From Rhodobacteraceae bacterium Alg231-30 (GTDB lineage Bacteria > Pseudomonadota > Alphaproteobacteria > Rhodobacterales > Rhodobacteraceae): a DNA stretch of 64,000 nt. Of this stretch, positions 1 to 8,823 are shown piece by piece. The position numbers and the translations under genes were made by a program. The stretch lies in NCBI GenBank assembly GCA_900143615.1, contig FREU01000002.1:963753-1027752 (forward strand), read 5' to 3'. The notes under the pieces were generated by a model, which saw only the letters and a program-made list of their open reading frames with translations, was not told the DNA's origin and did no database searches. Each line of letters starts with the position of its first letter. Within the stretch, counting starts at the first letter, position 1.

Positions 1-214
1 GCAAGAGCGATTTGGCATGCCCCAAAGTAAGATATTGCTGAAATTTCTTTGGGGACACACCCGCCCACTTTGTAAACAACCGCTGAAAATGCGCGGGACT
101 CATATCCATCGCGGCTGCAAGCTCTTCCAAAGACAGGACTTCGTCGCTGGCATCGATCAACTCGATAGCACGGCGCATGACGTGATAATGATAGCCTTCT
201 GTCATGTCGTTCAT
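1..214 (-). CDS. Ada-like AraC-HTH / O6-alkylguanine-DNA methyltransferase, N-terminal part
   Basis: The reading frame starts at the ATG complementary to 212-214 and runs off the left edge, so only about 71 residues are present. They form an AraC-type helix-turn-helix region: an acidic first helix, then a stretch reading MDMSPAHFQRLFTKW, followed by GVSPKKFQQYL. This arrangement is typical of the HTH domain in Ada-like proteins, which combine it with a methylated-DNA cysteine methyltransferase domain that would lie outside the window. The role as an alkylation-damage responder is inferred from the family and from nth nearby. An ordinary AraC regulator cannot be excluded because the catalytic part is not visible. 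Confidence 0.7.
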   Translation of the reverse strand, partial: MNDMTEGYHYHVMRRAIELIDASDEVLSLEELAAAMDMSPAHFQRLFTKWAGVSPKKFQQYLTLGHAKSLL

Positions 215-442
215 AGCGTATTCTCCGTGACTTTGTGTCTTGCCAATTCTTGCTAGATTATGCGTGCTGCCGACTTACGGCGACCCGTTTCTTGCGATAA
301 GACTCTGTATTTGGGTAATTTGGGTAAGAGGTGATGAACTATACTTTCACGGTCACGCCTTTGTGGGCGCGGTTGCCTCTGTCCCGCCTGTGGCCCATAT
401 GAGGAACGTGAGTAAACCAAGACGACAAAATAGAGATTTTTC

Positions 443-1222
443 ATGAGCTTTCGCAGCCGCCTCGAAGCGATTATTGATCATTCAGCGTTTCGCAACACCA
501 TCCTGGGTGTCATCCTGTTCAATGCAATAATTCTGGGCATGGAAACGTCGGTGCAAATCATGGACGTTGCCGGTCCGGTGCTGATGATTCTGGACGATAT
601 CTGTCTTGCCATCTTTGTCACCGAGATCCTCGCAAAGCTTTATGTGCGCCGCTGGGCGTTCTTCCGAAATGGATGGAATATATTTGATTTCCTGATTGTG
701 GGCATTGCTTTGGTACCTGCTACCCAAGGGCTGTCAGTGCTGCGCGCCTTGCGAATATTGCGTCTGTTACGCGTGATCTCGGTCGCGCCGTCGCTGCGCC
801 GTGTGATCGAGGGTTTGCTGAATGCCTTGCCCGGAATGGGGTCTGTGTTCCTATTGATGACGCTGATCTTTTATATCGGTGCGGTCATGGCGACCAAACT
901 GTTTGGCAGCTCTTTTCCGGAATGGTTTGGTACGTTGGGCCGCTCTGGCTATTCACTGTTCCAGATTATGACGCTCGAAAGTTGGTCCATGGGCATCGTG
1001 CGTCCAGTGATGGAAACCTACGCGTTTGCATGGCTGTTCTTTGTGCCGTTTATCTTGCTGACCACTTTTGTGGTGCTCAACCTTGTTGTGGGTCTGGTGG
1101 TGAACTCGATGCAGGATGCCCACCATGTTGAAGCAGACGCTCAGACCGATACCTACCGCGATGAGGTGCTGGCACGTCTTGGGGAAATTGAAACGTTGCT
1201 GAAACAACAACGCAAAGATTAG
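443..1222 (+). CDS. Voltage-gated sodium channel (NaChBac/NavAb/NavSp family ion transporter)
   Basis: A 259-residue protein with six hydrophobic segments, forming one subunit of a homotetrameric channel. S4 carries arginines at every third position (R101, R104, R107, R110). The pore loop holds TLESWSM at residues 177-183, the Glu-containing selectivity filter known from NavAb and NavSp and distinct from potassium-channel TVGYG. S6 follows (about 195-222, ending VVNSM). The last 35 residues are hydrophilic with a heptad-like pattern (VLARLGEIETLLKQQ), matching the C-terminal coiled coil of the family. It would admit Na+ across the inner membrane on depolarisation. It lies between an Ada-like gene and nth with no obvious functional link. 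Confidence 0.93.
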   Translation: MSFRSRLEAIIDHSAFRNTILGVILFNAIILGMETSVQIMDVAGPVLMILDDICLAIFVTEILAKLYVRRWAFFRNGWNIFDFLIVGIALVPATQGLSVLRALRILRLLRVISVAPSLRRVIEGLLNALPGMGSVFLLMTLIFYIGAVMATKLFGSSFPEWFGTLGRSGYSLFQIMTLESWSMGIVRPVMETYAFAWLFFVPFILLTTFVVLNLVVGLVVNSMQDAHHVEADAQTDTYRDEVLARLGEIETLLKQQRKD

Positions 1223-1284
1223 GCAGGCGCGGCTTGTTGCCATAGGGCTTGCTCCCACAGCCAACGCTGTGCATTAGAGAGCCC

Positions 1285-1929
1285 ATGGCCAAGCAACTTG
1301 ACTATCACACGATCCGCGAGATTTTTAGCCGCTTTCAGGCGGCTGAAGCTGAGCCCAAAGGCGAGCTTGATCACGTCAACGCCTATACGCTGGTTGTGGC
1401 GGTTGCGTTGTCGGCCCAAGCCACCGATGTGGGCGTGAACCGCGCCACAAAAGAGTTGTTCAAAGTTGCGGACACGCCCCAAAAGATGCTCGACCTAGGG
1501 GAAGAGCAGCTCATTGAACATATCAAAACCATCGGGCTTTATCGCAACAAGGCCAAAAATGTCATCAAGTTGTCCAAAATTCTCGTCGACGATTATGGTG
1601 GCGAAGTGCCCAATTCTCGCGCTGCGCTCGAGAGTTTGCCCGGTGTTGGGCGCAAGACGGCAAATGTGGTTTTGAACATGTGGTGGGGTCATCCATCACA
1701 AGCTGTGGACACACATATATTCCGTTTCGGAAACCGTTCGGGCGTCTGCCCAGGCAAAGATGTGGTCGCTGTTGAGCGCGCTATAGAAGACAATATCCCC
1801 GTGGATTTTCAACACCACGGTCACCACTGGATGATCCTGCACGGACGTTATGTTTGTAAGGCACGCAAACCGCTGTGCGGCACCTGCCTGATCCGGGATC
1901 TCTGCATGTTTGAGGACAAAAACCTATGA
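1285..1929 (+). CDS. nth: Endonuclease III
   Basis: A bifunctional DNA glycosylase/AP lyase for oxidised pyrimidines in base excision repair; 214 residues. The helix-hairpin-helix reads LPGVGRKTANVV with catalytic lysine K124, and the catalytic aspartate is D142 in VDTHIFR. Four cysteines at 191, 198, 201 and 207 give the C-X6-C-X2-C-X5-C pattern that binds the [4Fe-4S] cluster. The start at 1285 (MAKQLDY) is preferred over an in-frame ATG 36 bases upstream because it matches the usual family length. The stop overlaps the start of the adenosine kinase gene (ATGA), indicating co-transcription. Confidence 0.97.
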   Translation: MAKQLDYHTIREIFSRFQAAEAEPKGELDHVNAYTLVVAVALSAQATDVGVNRATKELFKVADTPQKMLDLGEEQLIEHIKTIGLYRNKAKNVIKLSKILVDDYGGEVPNSRAALESLPGVGRKTANVVLNMWWGHPSQAVDTHIFRFGNRSGVCPGKDVVAVERAIEDNIPVDFQHHGHHWMILHGRYVCKARKPLCGTCLIRDLCMFEDKNL

Positions 1930-2912
1930 GCCAATATCAGGTTGTCGGCATCGGCAACGCCATCGTCGACGTGATCAGTCAATCAGATGACAGTTTTCTG
2001 GACCTGATGGGCATCCAGAAGGGCATCATGCAGCTGGTCGAAAAAGAACGTGGCGAGATGCTCTATGCTGCAATGACCAACCGTACCCAGGCCCCAGGTG
2101 GCTCAGTCGCCAATACGGTTGCGGGGCTTGGATCGCTTGGCCTCTCGACTGCTTTCATCGGTCGTGTGCACGATGACGCATTGGGACGCTTTTATGCAGA
2201 ATCTATGCAAGCTGAAGGCACTGATTTTGTAAATCCTCCGGTGGCTGGAGGCGAATTGCCCACATCACGCTCAATGATTTTTGTCTCACCTGATGGTGAG
2301 CGGTCCATGAATACCTATTTAGGAATTTCTTCCGAGCTCGGTCCCGATGATGTGTCCGATGATGTTGCAGGACAGGCGCAATTGTTGTTCCTCGAAGGCT
2401 ATCTCTACGACAAGCCCAAAGGCAAACAAGCCTTTGAACGCGCTGCCAAGCTGTGTCGCGACGGCGGTGGCAAGGCCGGGATTGCCCTGTCTGACCCGTT
2501 TTGTGTAGACCGCCACCGTGACGATTTCCGCCGCCTTGTGCGTGAGTTGGACTATGTGATCGGCAACCAGCACGAATGGGAATCGCTGTATCAAACCGAC
2601 TTGGAGAGCGCGCTGAAACAGGCCGCTGACGACAGCGGTTTGATTGTCTGTACCCGCTCCGGTCAAGACGTTGTTTTGGTTCAGGGCGACGAAAAAGCGG
2701 TTGTGCAGGTTAATGAGATTGTACCGGTTGATGCCACTGGCGCCGGTGATCAGTTCGCCTGTGGTTTCCTCTACGGCGTCGCAACTGGCCAAAGTCTGGA
2801 AGTGTCCGGCCGTATGGGTTGTATCGCCGCCGCCGAAGTCATTAGTCACTACGGCGCGCGCCCCGAGACCGATGTCAAAGAGCTGTTCCGAAAAGACGGT
2901 CTGATCGGATAA
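1926..2912 (+). CDS. Adenosine kinase, PfkB family
   Basis: A 328-residue PfkB/ribokinase-fold sugar kinase. The N-terminus (VVGIGNAIVDVI) and the AxGGSVANT segment near residue 58 are the substrate-binding signatures. The anion-hole/catalytic motif DATGAGDQFACGF (around residues 270-282) contains the catalytic Asp. Closest in layout to alphaproteobacterial adenosine kinases, which phosphorylate adenosine to AMP for purine salvage; another nucleoside or sugar as substrate is possible. It overlaps nth by 4 bp and is the last gene before a 460-bp gap. Confidence 0.88.
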   Translation: MSQYQVVGIGNAIVDVISQSDDSFLDLMGIQKGIMQLVEKERGEMLYAAMTNRTQAPGGSVANTVAGLGSLGLSTAFIGRVHDDALGRFYAESMQAEGTDFVNPPVAGGELPTSRSMIFVSPDGERSMNTYLGISSELGPDDVSDDVAGQAQLLFLEGYLYDKPKGKQAFERAAKLCRDGGGKAGIALSDPFCVDRHRDDFRRLVRELDYVIGNQHEWESLYQTDLESALKQAADDSGLIVCTRSGQDVVLVQGDEKAVVQVNEIVPVDATGAGDQFACGFLYGVATGQSLEVSGRMGCIAAAEVISHYGARPETDVKELFRKDGLIG

Positions 2913-2945
2913 CTTAAAGCCCCAGCGCAGTCCGAGAGTTTAGAA

Positions 2946-2978
2946 GCCTCCGGCGGAGGTATTTTGAGCACCAAAAAG
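2946..2978 (+). repeat. 33-bp intergenic repeat, copy A
   Basis: Begins GCCTCCGGCGGAGG and ends GCACCAAAAAG. Its first 14 bases are self-complementary (CCTCC-GGCGGAGG). It differs at one position from the copy at 15684-15716. Both lie in intergenic DNA. Confidence 0.9.
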
Positions 2979-3127
2979 CCTGGTGACGCGCCCAGCTATC
3001 AGCGCCGTTCGACACTACGCGATGCTTACGCCAAAGGCCGGGCGACTTTTCGGTGCGCGGTCATCGGCCCCTCGGCCTGTACCGCGAAGTAAGTTTGCGC
3101 GATTCGAGCTAATTTTAGGTAAATTGG

Positions 3128-3150
3128 CTTTTTGGTGCCAAAAATACCTC
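3128..3150 (-). repeat. Partial inverted copy of the 33-bp repeat, copy B
   Basis: CTTTTTGGTGC...AAAATACCTC is the reverse complement of positions 2956-2978 except for two central bases. It is inverted relative to copy A and 150 bp downstream of it, so the two could pair in RNA or mark a decayed element. Confidence 0.8.
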
Positions 3151-3160
3151 GGGGGGAGCG

Positions 3161-3196
3161 CCGCAAACGTGTTTGCGGTCGGGGGGCTGGCCCCCC
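3161..3196 (+). terminator. Two adjacent hairpins after the adenosine kinase gene
   Basis: CCGCAAAC-GT-GTTTGCGG is a perfect 8-bp stem, followed at once by GGGGGG-CTGG-CCCCCC. No T-run follows, so Rho-independent termination is uncertain; the hairpins may instead belong to the repeat cluster. Confidence 0.45.
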
Positions 3197-3376
3197 TATG
3201 GTGACCCTTCAATGCGAAGATTTGCTCACAAAATTCCCTTACATTGATAGATAAACGCGTTGTGACGTAACGGCGCGATCTGCGTCAAGTTATCAGAAAG
3301 CTTGACGGCTTTGCGCGTCACCCCCGAGACTGAGTGTCAGGGAAGGGTGACACAGATCACCCTCGGGGAGGATATA

Positions 3377-4252
3377 GTGGACGTTTTGCAACTGCTCGTC
3401 AGCGGGCTTGCGAATGGCTGTGTTTATGGCCTGATCGCGCTTGGCTTTGTGCTGATTTATAAGGCGACGGAGCAAGTGAATTTCGCCCAAGGCGATTTCA
3501 TGATGCTCGGCGCATTTATTACCCTTGGACTGACAAACGCACATTACCTAGGGCTGCCGTTTTGGCTTGCCGCCCCTTTGGCGATTTGCATCATGGCGGT
3601 GCTGGGCTATCTGCTGGACTATTTCGTTCTGCGCCATCTGTTTGGTCAGAGCCAGACAGCGGTGGTGATATTGACCATCGCGCTTGGCTTTGTGATCCGT
3701 TTTGTTGCTGGCGCGATTTGGAGTCACGAGCCGCAAACCTTGGAAAGTCCTTTGGCGATAGGGGATTTCAATGTCGGGGGTGTTGTTTTGGGCATGGCCG
3801 ACATCGCGGTGATTGTGGTCACAGTTTTGATGACCTTTTTCCTCTATCAGTTTTTCCAGCGCACCAAGCTGGGGCTGGCGATGCAGGCGGCTAGCCAAAA
3901 CCAGATGGCGGCCTATTTCATGGGTATTCCGGTCAAGCGCGTGCAAGGCATGATCTGGGGATTATCCGGCGCAGTGGCGGCAGTGGCTGGCATCCTGTTT
4001 GCCTCTAAAGGCGCGATTGATCCCAATGCGGGGTTGCTGGGCATCAAAGCCTTTGCGGCGGCGGTAATTGGCGGGTTTGGCTCGCTGCCTGGCGCGTTGC
4101 TGGGCGGGTTGATCGTCGGCGTGATCGAACCCTTTGCCGCGCGCTATTTGGCGGCAGGCTATAGTCAGATCGCGCCTTATGCACTGTTGCTGTTTGTGTT
4201 GGTCTTCCGTCCGCACGGGTTGTTTGCGCAAGTGCGCACCAAGAAGGTCTGA
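3377..4252 (+). CDS. Branched-chain amino acid-type ABC transporter permease, LivH family (cluster 1)
   Basis: An inner-membrane permease of about 291 residues rich in hydrophobic segments, with the LivH signature GLANGCVYGLIALGFVLIYKATEQVNFAQGD near the N-terminus. The GTG start at 3377 is preferred because GGGGAGG precedes it at good spacing and the resulting length fits LivH; the frame is open further upstream without support. First gene of a livH-livM-livG-livF-ligase-livK operon. The substrate need not be an amino acid, because LivFGHMK-type systems also import carboxylates and amides. The ligase in the operon suggests an acid that is then activated with CoA. Confidence 0.92.
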   Translation: MDVLQLLVSGLANGCVYGLIALGFVLIYKATEQVNFAQGDFMMLGAFITLGLTNAHYLGLPFWLAAPLAICIMAVLGYLLDYFVLRHLFGQSQTAVVILTIALGFVIRFVAGAIWSHEPQTLESPLAIGDFNVGGVVLGMADIAVIVVTVLMTFFLYQFFQRTKLGLAMQAASQNQMAAYFMGIPVKRVQGMIWGLSGAVAAVAGILFASKGAIDPNAGLLGIKAFAAAVIGGFGSLPGALLGGLIVGVIEPFAARYLAAGYSQIAPYALLLFVLVFRPHGLFAQVRTKKV

Positions 4253-4257
4253 GGCGT

Positions 4258-5343
4258 ATGCGGATACATTTCAAAACCTCATACGACCATGACATCCGCC
4301 TGTTTCCCGATTGGTGGAGCTTTCTTGTCTATGCAGCACTGGTCGCCGTGGCGGTCGCATTGCCGTGGATCATGGATGATTTCTACCTTGGCGAAGTCAC
4401 CAACGTCTTGATCTGGGCGATTGCCGGATTGGGGCTGATGTTGCTGACGGGTCAGACAGGGCAAGCTAGCCTAGGCCATGCGGCCTTTCTGGCCTTGGGA
4501 TGTTATAGCTGTGTGATCTTTATGGAGCAGGGGCTGCCGTTCCTGATCGCTTTTCCTCTTTCCGGTATTTTGACAGGCATCGTGGGCACGCTCATTGCCA
4601 TTCCTGCGATCCGGATGCACGGTATCTATCTGGCCATCGCCACGATTGCGCTGTCGATCCTTGCGGATGACGTGATCGTTTTGATGGCGCCGATTACAGA
4701 TGGTGTGTCGGGAAAATTTGCCCCGATGATCACAATTTTTGGTATCGAGATTGAGCGTTGGACCACGCCGGATCGGTTTTATTGGCTGGTTCTGGCGATA
4801 ACGATCCTGTGCACGCTGGCCTACCGTAACATCCTGCGCTCGCCCTTGGGCCGTGCCTTTGCCGCCGTGCGCGACAGCGAAGTCAGCGCCACAGCGATGG
4901 GCATTCACATCGCTCGCACCAAGGCGATGGCCTTTGGCATTTCCTGCGCTATCACCGGGCTGGGTGGGGCCTTGATGGGCTTTTACGCGGGTGCCTTTAA
5001 CAACGAGACATTTTCGCTGGTGATCTCGATTACGCTGTTGATGATGATTGTGATTGGCGGATTGGGGTCCATCCATGGTGCGTTTTTTGGTGCAGTGGTT
5101 GTCGCGTTTCTGCCGCAAGCCTTATCGATGGGCAAAGACCTGATTGGCGGCGGCTCGGTCGCTATACCGGGGCTGGAGACCGGCGTGTTTGGTGCAATCC
5201 TGATCCTGTTCATCTTGTTTGAACCAATGGGTATTTATGGCCGCTGGATGAAAATCCGCATCTGGTTCGAACTGTTCCCCTTTGCGCGCAAAGACATGTT
5301 CAAGCGTCAAAAAAGCTATCTCAAGACGGAGAGGCTGCGATGA
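4258..5343 (+). CDS. ABC transporter permease, LivM family (cluster 1)
   Basis: A 361-residue inner-membrane permease, the partner of the LivH-type protein. It has a cytoplasmic N-terminus of about 25 residues, then multiple hydrophobic helices, with LivM signatures GLGLMLLTGQTGQASLGHAAF and GGLGSIHGAFFGA. The C-terminus is extended and basic. It starts 6 bases after livH and overlaps the downstream ATPase by 4 bp. Confidence 0.93.
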   Translation: MRIHFKTSYDHDIRLFPDWWSFLVYAALVAVAVALPWIMDDFYLGEVTNVLIWAIAGLGLMLLTGQTGQASLGHAAFLALGCYSCVIFMEQGLPFLIAFPLSGILTGIVGTLIAIPAIRMHGIYLAIATIALSILADDVIVLMAPITDGVSGKFAPMITIFGIEIERWTTPDRFYWLVLAITILCTLAYRNILRSPLGRAFAAVRDSEVSATAMGIHIARTKAMAFGISCAITGLGGALMGFYAGAFNNETFSLVISITLLMMIVIGGLGSIHGAFFGAVVVAFLPQALSMGKDLIGGGSVAIPGLETGVFGAILILFILFEPMGIYGRWMKIRIWFELFPFARKDMFKRQKSYLKTERLR

Positions 5344-6110
5344 AACCATTGTTAGAGATCGCCAACGCCACGTTAAAATTTGGCGGCGTAGTTGCGGTGA
5401 ATGACCTGAGCTTTTCGGTGGAAGAGGGCGAGGTTTATGCGATCGTCGGTCCCAATGGTGCAGGCAAGTCGACGGTGTTCAACCTGATTTCGCGGTTTTA
5501 TCAGCCCTACGAGGGATCGATTTCCTTTGACGGTCAAAACCTGCTGGATCGCAAAGCGGATGCGGTGGCTGACCTTGGCATTGCGCGGACCTTTCAGAAC
5601 ATCGAATTGTTTGAACACGCCACGGTGTTGCAAAACCTGTTGGTCGGGCGGCATCGACACCGGCGCACAACTTTAGTGGAAGAGATGGTCTTTGCCCCGC
5701 GGGTGCGTCGCGAAGAGCGCAAACATCGTGAGGCGGTGGAAGAGGTCATCGATTTCCTCGACCTGCAGCCCTATCGCGACAAGATGATCGCGGGGCTGCC
5801 TTATGGTGTGCGCAAAGTGGTCGAGTTGGGCCGCGCGCTGGCCTCGGGGCCGCGGTTATTGTTGCTGGATGAACCTGCCAGCGGGCTAAGCGTGGAAGAA
5901 ACCCAAGACATGCGCTGGTGGATCGACGACATCCGCAAACAGATGGGCATCACTGTGTTGATGGTGGAACATGACATGGGGCTGGTGTCGGGCGTGTGTG
6001 ATCGCGTCTTAGCGCTGGCTGATGGTGCCAAACTGGCCGAAGGCACACCGGCGCAGGTGCAGGCTGATCCGGCGGTGATCGAGGCCTATCTGGGCGCGGG
6101 GGCGGCATAA
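5340..6110 (+). CDS. ABC transporter ATP-binding protein, LivG family (cluster 1)
   Basis: A 256-residue cytoplasmic ATPase. Walker A is GPNGAGKST (about residues 38-46) and Walker B is LLLLDEPASGL. The signature position reads LPYGVRK rather than LSGGQ, which is usual for LivG proteins. RTFQNIELF is the LivG-type Q-loop region. It forms the heterodimeric motor with the next gene product. Overlaps its neighbours at both ends (ATGA upstream, TAATG downstream). Confidence 0.94.
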   Translation: MKPLLEIANATLKFGGVVAVNDLSFSVEEGEVYAIVGPNGAGKSTVFNLISRFYQPYEGSISFDGQNLLDRKADAVADLGIARTFQNIELFEHATVLQNLLVGRHRHRRTTLVEEMVFAPRVRREERKHREAVEEVIDFLDLQPYRDKMIAGLPYGVRKVVELGRALASGPRLLLLDEPASGLSVEETQDMRWWIDDIRKQMGITVLMVEHDMGLVSGVCDRVLALADGAKLAEGTPAQVQADPAVIEAYLGAGAA

Positions 6111-6883
6111 TGGGTGAAGTGTTGCTGGACATTCAGAATATCGAGAGCTTTTACGGCCCCATCATGGCCATTCGTGGCGTGTCTCTTCAGGTTGAAAAGG
6201 GACAGGTTGTGACCGTGCTGGGCGCAAACGGGGCGGGCAAATCCACGTTGCTGAAAACCATTTCCGGCATCATGGACCCGGAGAAAGGTCAGATCGTGTT
6301 TGAGGGGCGTGAAATCCAGGGACAGGAGCCTCACAAAGTGGTGCAGCGCGGCATTGTACATGTGCCCGAGGGGCGCGAGGTCTTTCCCTTGCTCACGGTC
6401 GAGGACAACCTCAATCTTGGGGCTTACACACGTTCGGATAAAGCCGAGATCGAAAAAGATCGCCAAATGGTGTTTGACTATTTTCCCATATTGGCCGAGC
6501 GGCGCGCGCAAGAAGCAGGCACATTATCGGGCGGGCAGCAGCAGATGCTCGCGATTGGACGCGGATTGATGTTGCGCCCCAAAATTATGCTGCTGGATGA
6601 GCCGTCTTTGGGGCTGTCGCCGCTGCTGGTGCAGGAAATTTTTGCCATCCTCAAACGGCTGAACCGTGATGAAGGCGTCACCATGATGTTGGTGGAACAA
6701 AACGCCAAGGTCGCGCTGGAGCTGGCCGACGTGGGTTATGTGATGGAGGTCGGGCGCATCGTGATGGACGACAGCGCGGACCGCTTGATGGAAAGCGAAG
6801 ACATCAAAGCGTTTTATCTGGGCCACCAAGAGGTTGGCGCGCGCGGCGAGCGGCGCTGGAAGCGTAAGAAAACATGGCGTTAG
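6110..6883 (+). CDS. ABC transporter ATP-binding protein, LivF family (cluster 1)
   Basis: A 257-residue ATPase with Walker A GANGAGKST, signature LSGGQQQ and Walker B IMLLDEPSLGL. After the usual family end (AFYLGH) it carries about 18 extra, strongly basic residues ending RRWKRKKTWR. The LivF paralogue of cluster 2 carries a similar basic tail. The tail is not part of the standard LivF fold and may contact the membrane, nucleic acid or the co-encoded ligase; this is inference. Confidence 0.93.
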   Translation: MGEVLLDIQNIESFYGPIMAIRGVSLQVEKGQVVTVLGANGAGKSTLLKTISGIMDPEKGQIVFEGREIQGQEPHKVVQRGIVHVPEGREVFPLLTVEDNLNLGAYTRSDKAEIEKDRQMVFDYFPILAERRAQEAGTLSGGQQQMLAIGRGLMLRPKIMLLDEPSLGLSPLLVQEIFAILKRLNRDEGVTMMLVEQNAKVALELADVGYVMEVGRIVMDDSADRLMESEDIKAFYLGHQEVGARGERRWKRKKTWR

Positions 6884-6896
6884 GGGAGGGCGAGCG

Positions 6897-8777
6897 ATGA
6901 ACATTCAAACGTCTGATCAGATCGAAATCAATGGCATGTTGGTCAGCGCCACCCCCGGTCAATCTCCGGCGTTGGTCGAAGGTTGCAACACAGTTGTCGG
7001 GCTATTCGCCAAACGTTGCGAACAGCTTGCCACGCGCACTGCACACCGTGAAAAAGATCTTGGGATTTGGCGAAGTTATACTTGGCGGGATTACTGGAAC
7101 CACGCCAAATGGATTGGTCTGGGGTTGCGCGCGCTGGGGTTGGAGCGGGGCGAAGTGGTCTCGATCCTTTCAGAAGATCGCAAGGAATGGCTTTATGCCG
7201 ATCTGGGAATTCAATGTGTTGGCGGGATCGCCAGCGGTGTTTACACGACGGATTCAGCCAGCCAGCTGCAATACCTTCTGTCCGACAGCAACAGCCGTTT
7301 TCTGTTTGTGGAAAACGACGAACAGTTGGACAAATTTCTGGAGATCGAAGACCAAGCGCCGCAGGTGCTGAAAGTCATTATTCTAGACCGCGACGGGCTG
7401 CATGATCTGCGTCATGACAAATGTGTATTTCTGGAAGATCTCTACGACACAGGCCGCGCCTTTGAGGCGGACAATCACGGGTTTTTTGAAGCTGAAATTG
7501 CCAAAACGCGGCCTGAAGATACGGGGCTGTTGATCTACACTTCCGGTACGACCGGCATGCCCAAGGGTGCGATGCTGACACAAGAAAACATTGTCGGCAC
7601 GATGGTTTGCGCCGCGCATGCCCTGCCGACTTATGACGGCGATGAGCAGCTTTGCTTTCTGCCACTGTGCCATATCTTGGAACGCGATGTGTCTGCCTAT
7701 TTTCCGATTGCGGGAAAGTCCGTGGTGAATTTTGCAGAGAGCCCAGAGACGGTTTTTGATAATCTGCGAGAGGTGTCTCCAAACCACTTCACGGCGGTGC
7801 CTCGCGTTTGGGAGAAGATCTATTCGCGGGTTTTAGTTCTGGCGCAGGAAGCCACCCCCATCGGGCGCATGGCGTTTGGCATGGCGGTGCGCGCGGGCTT
7901 GAAACGAGCAGATTATCAGTTGGCGCGCAAATCGGTGCCTGTGCATGTCGCGCTGAACTATGCGGTTTGGGATTTTCTTGTTCTCAAGAACTTGCGCCGG
8001 ATGCTGGGTATGGATCGAATGCGTCGCGGCGGAACAGGCGCGGCACCGATCTCTCCAGAGCTGATCCGCTGGTACTGGGCGATTGGGGTGCGATTGCTGG
8101 AAGGGTATGGCATGACCGAAAATTCCGGTCTGTGTGCGATCAACCTGCCGGATGACAACAAGCTGGGCACGGTTGGAAAACCTGTGCCCGGAGCGCAAGT
8201 GCGTATTGCTCAGGATGGTGAAATTCAGACCTACGGGCTGAATTCCTTCCAAGGCTATTGGCGCAATAATGAGAAAACCGCCGAGACCTTTACCGAAGAT
8301 GGGTGGCTCAGAACCGGTGATGTCGGGCATCTGGACGAGGATGGCTTTGTCACCATTACCGGACGGCTCAAAGACATTATCATCACGGCTGGTGGGAAAA
8401 ATATCACCCCCGCCGAAATCGAAAGCCGCTTGAAATTCAGCCATTATATTTCGGACGCTGTGGTTATCGGGGATCGGCGAAAATATCTGACGTGTCTGAT
8501 TATGATCGATCAGGAAAACGTCGAAAAATATGCACAGGAGCGCAAGGTTCCGTTTTCGGATTTTGCCTCACTTTGCGCATCCCAAGATGTGGTGGACCTA
8601 ATCAAAAGCGAAGTTGACGCCGTGAATACTGATTTCGCGCGGGTCGAGCAGATTAAGGATTTTCGCCTGATAAACGTGTTGCTGACAGCCGAGGACGACG
8701 AGCTGACCGCAACCATGAAGCTCAAGCGCAGCTTTGTTGAGAAGAAACATTCAGGACTAATTGAGGAAATGTACTAA
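6897..8777 (+). CDS. Long-chain-type acyl-CoA synthetase (AMP-forming), cluster 1
   Basis: A 626-residue ANL-superfamily ligase. The ATP-binding motif is YTSGTTGMPKGAML (about residue 215), followed by EGYGMTENSG and then TGDVGHLDEDGFVTITGR with the hinge and KDIIITAGGKNITPAEIE. It would convert a carboxylic acid, ATP and CoA into an acyl-CoA. The ATG at 6897 is chosen because GGGGAGGG precedes it; an upstream in-frame ATG lies inside livF. Lying between the ABC ATPase genes and the binding-protein gene, it probably activates the transported substrate. The length and motifs fit the FadD15/FAA1-like branch, but the true chain or ring substrate is unknown. Confidence 0.9.
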   Translation: MNIQTSDQIEINGMLVSATPGQSPALVEGCNTVVGLFAKRCEQLATRTAHREKDLGIWRSYTWRDYWNHAKWIGLGLRALGLERGEVVSILSEDRKEWLYADLGIQCVGGIASGVYTTDSASQLQYLLSDSNSRFLFVENDEQLDKFLEIEDQAPQVLKVIILDRDGLHDLRHDKCVFLEDLYDTGRAFEADNHGFFEAEIAKTRPEDTGLLIYTSGTTGMPKGAMLTQENIVGTMVCAAHALPTYDGDEQLCFLPLCHILERDVSAYFPIAGKSVVNFAESPETVFDNLREVSPNHFTAVPRVWEKIYSRVLVLAQEATPIGRMAFGMAVRAGLKRADYQLARKSVPVHVALNYAVWDFLVLKNLRRMLGMDRMRRGGTGAAPISPELIRWYWAIGVRLLEGYGMTENSGLCAINLPDDNKLGTVGKPVPGAQVRIAQDGEIQTYGLNSFQGYWRNNEKTAETFTEDGWLRTGDVGHLDEDGFVTITGRLKDIIITAGGKNITPAEIESRLKFSHYISDAVVIGDRRKYLTCLIMIDQENVEKYAQERKVPFSDFASLCASQDVVDLIKSEVDAVNTDFARVEQIKDFRLINVLLTAEDDELTATMKLKRSFVEKKHSGLIEEMY

Positions 8778-8823
8778 GCTTAAAGTCATGTGGCGGGAGA
8801 CCACGTAAAATCGGGAGGAAAAT

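Larger units (their letters stand above)
2913..3376. other. Intergenic region with repeats and hairpins
   Basis: No convincing gene is present in 464 bases. It holds one 33-bp copy of a dispersed repeat (2946-2978), an inverted 23-bp partial copy (3128-3150) and two hairpins (3161-3178 and 3181-3196). The last 150 bases should carry the promoter of the liv operon that follows, but no clear -35/-10 pair was recognised. Confidence 0.7.

Noticed and set aside
309..326. Tandem ATTTGGGTA x2
   Set aside because: Two 9-bp units only; likely chance, though it sits in the ada/channel intergenic region.
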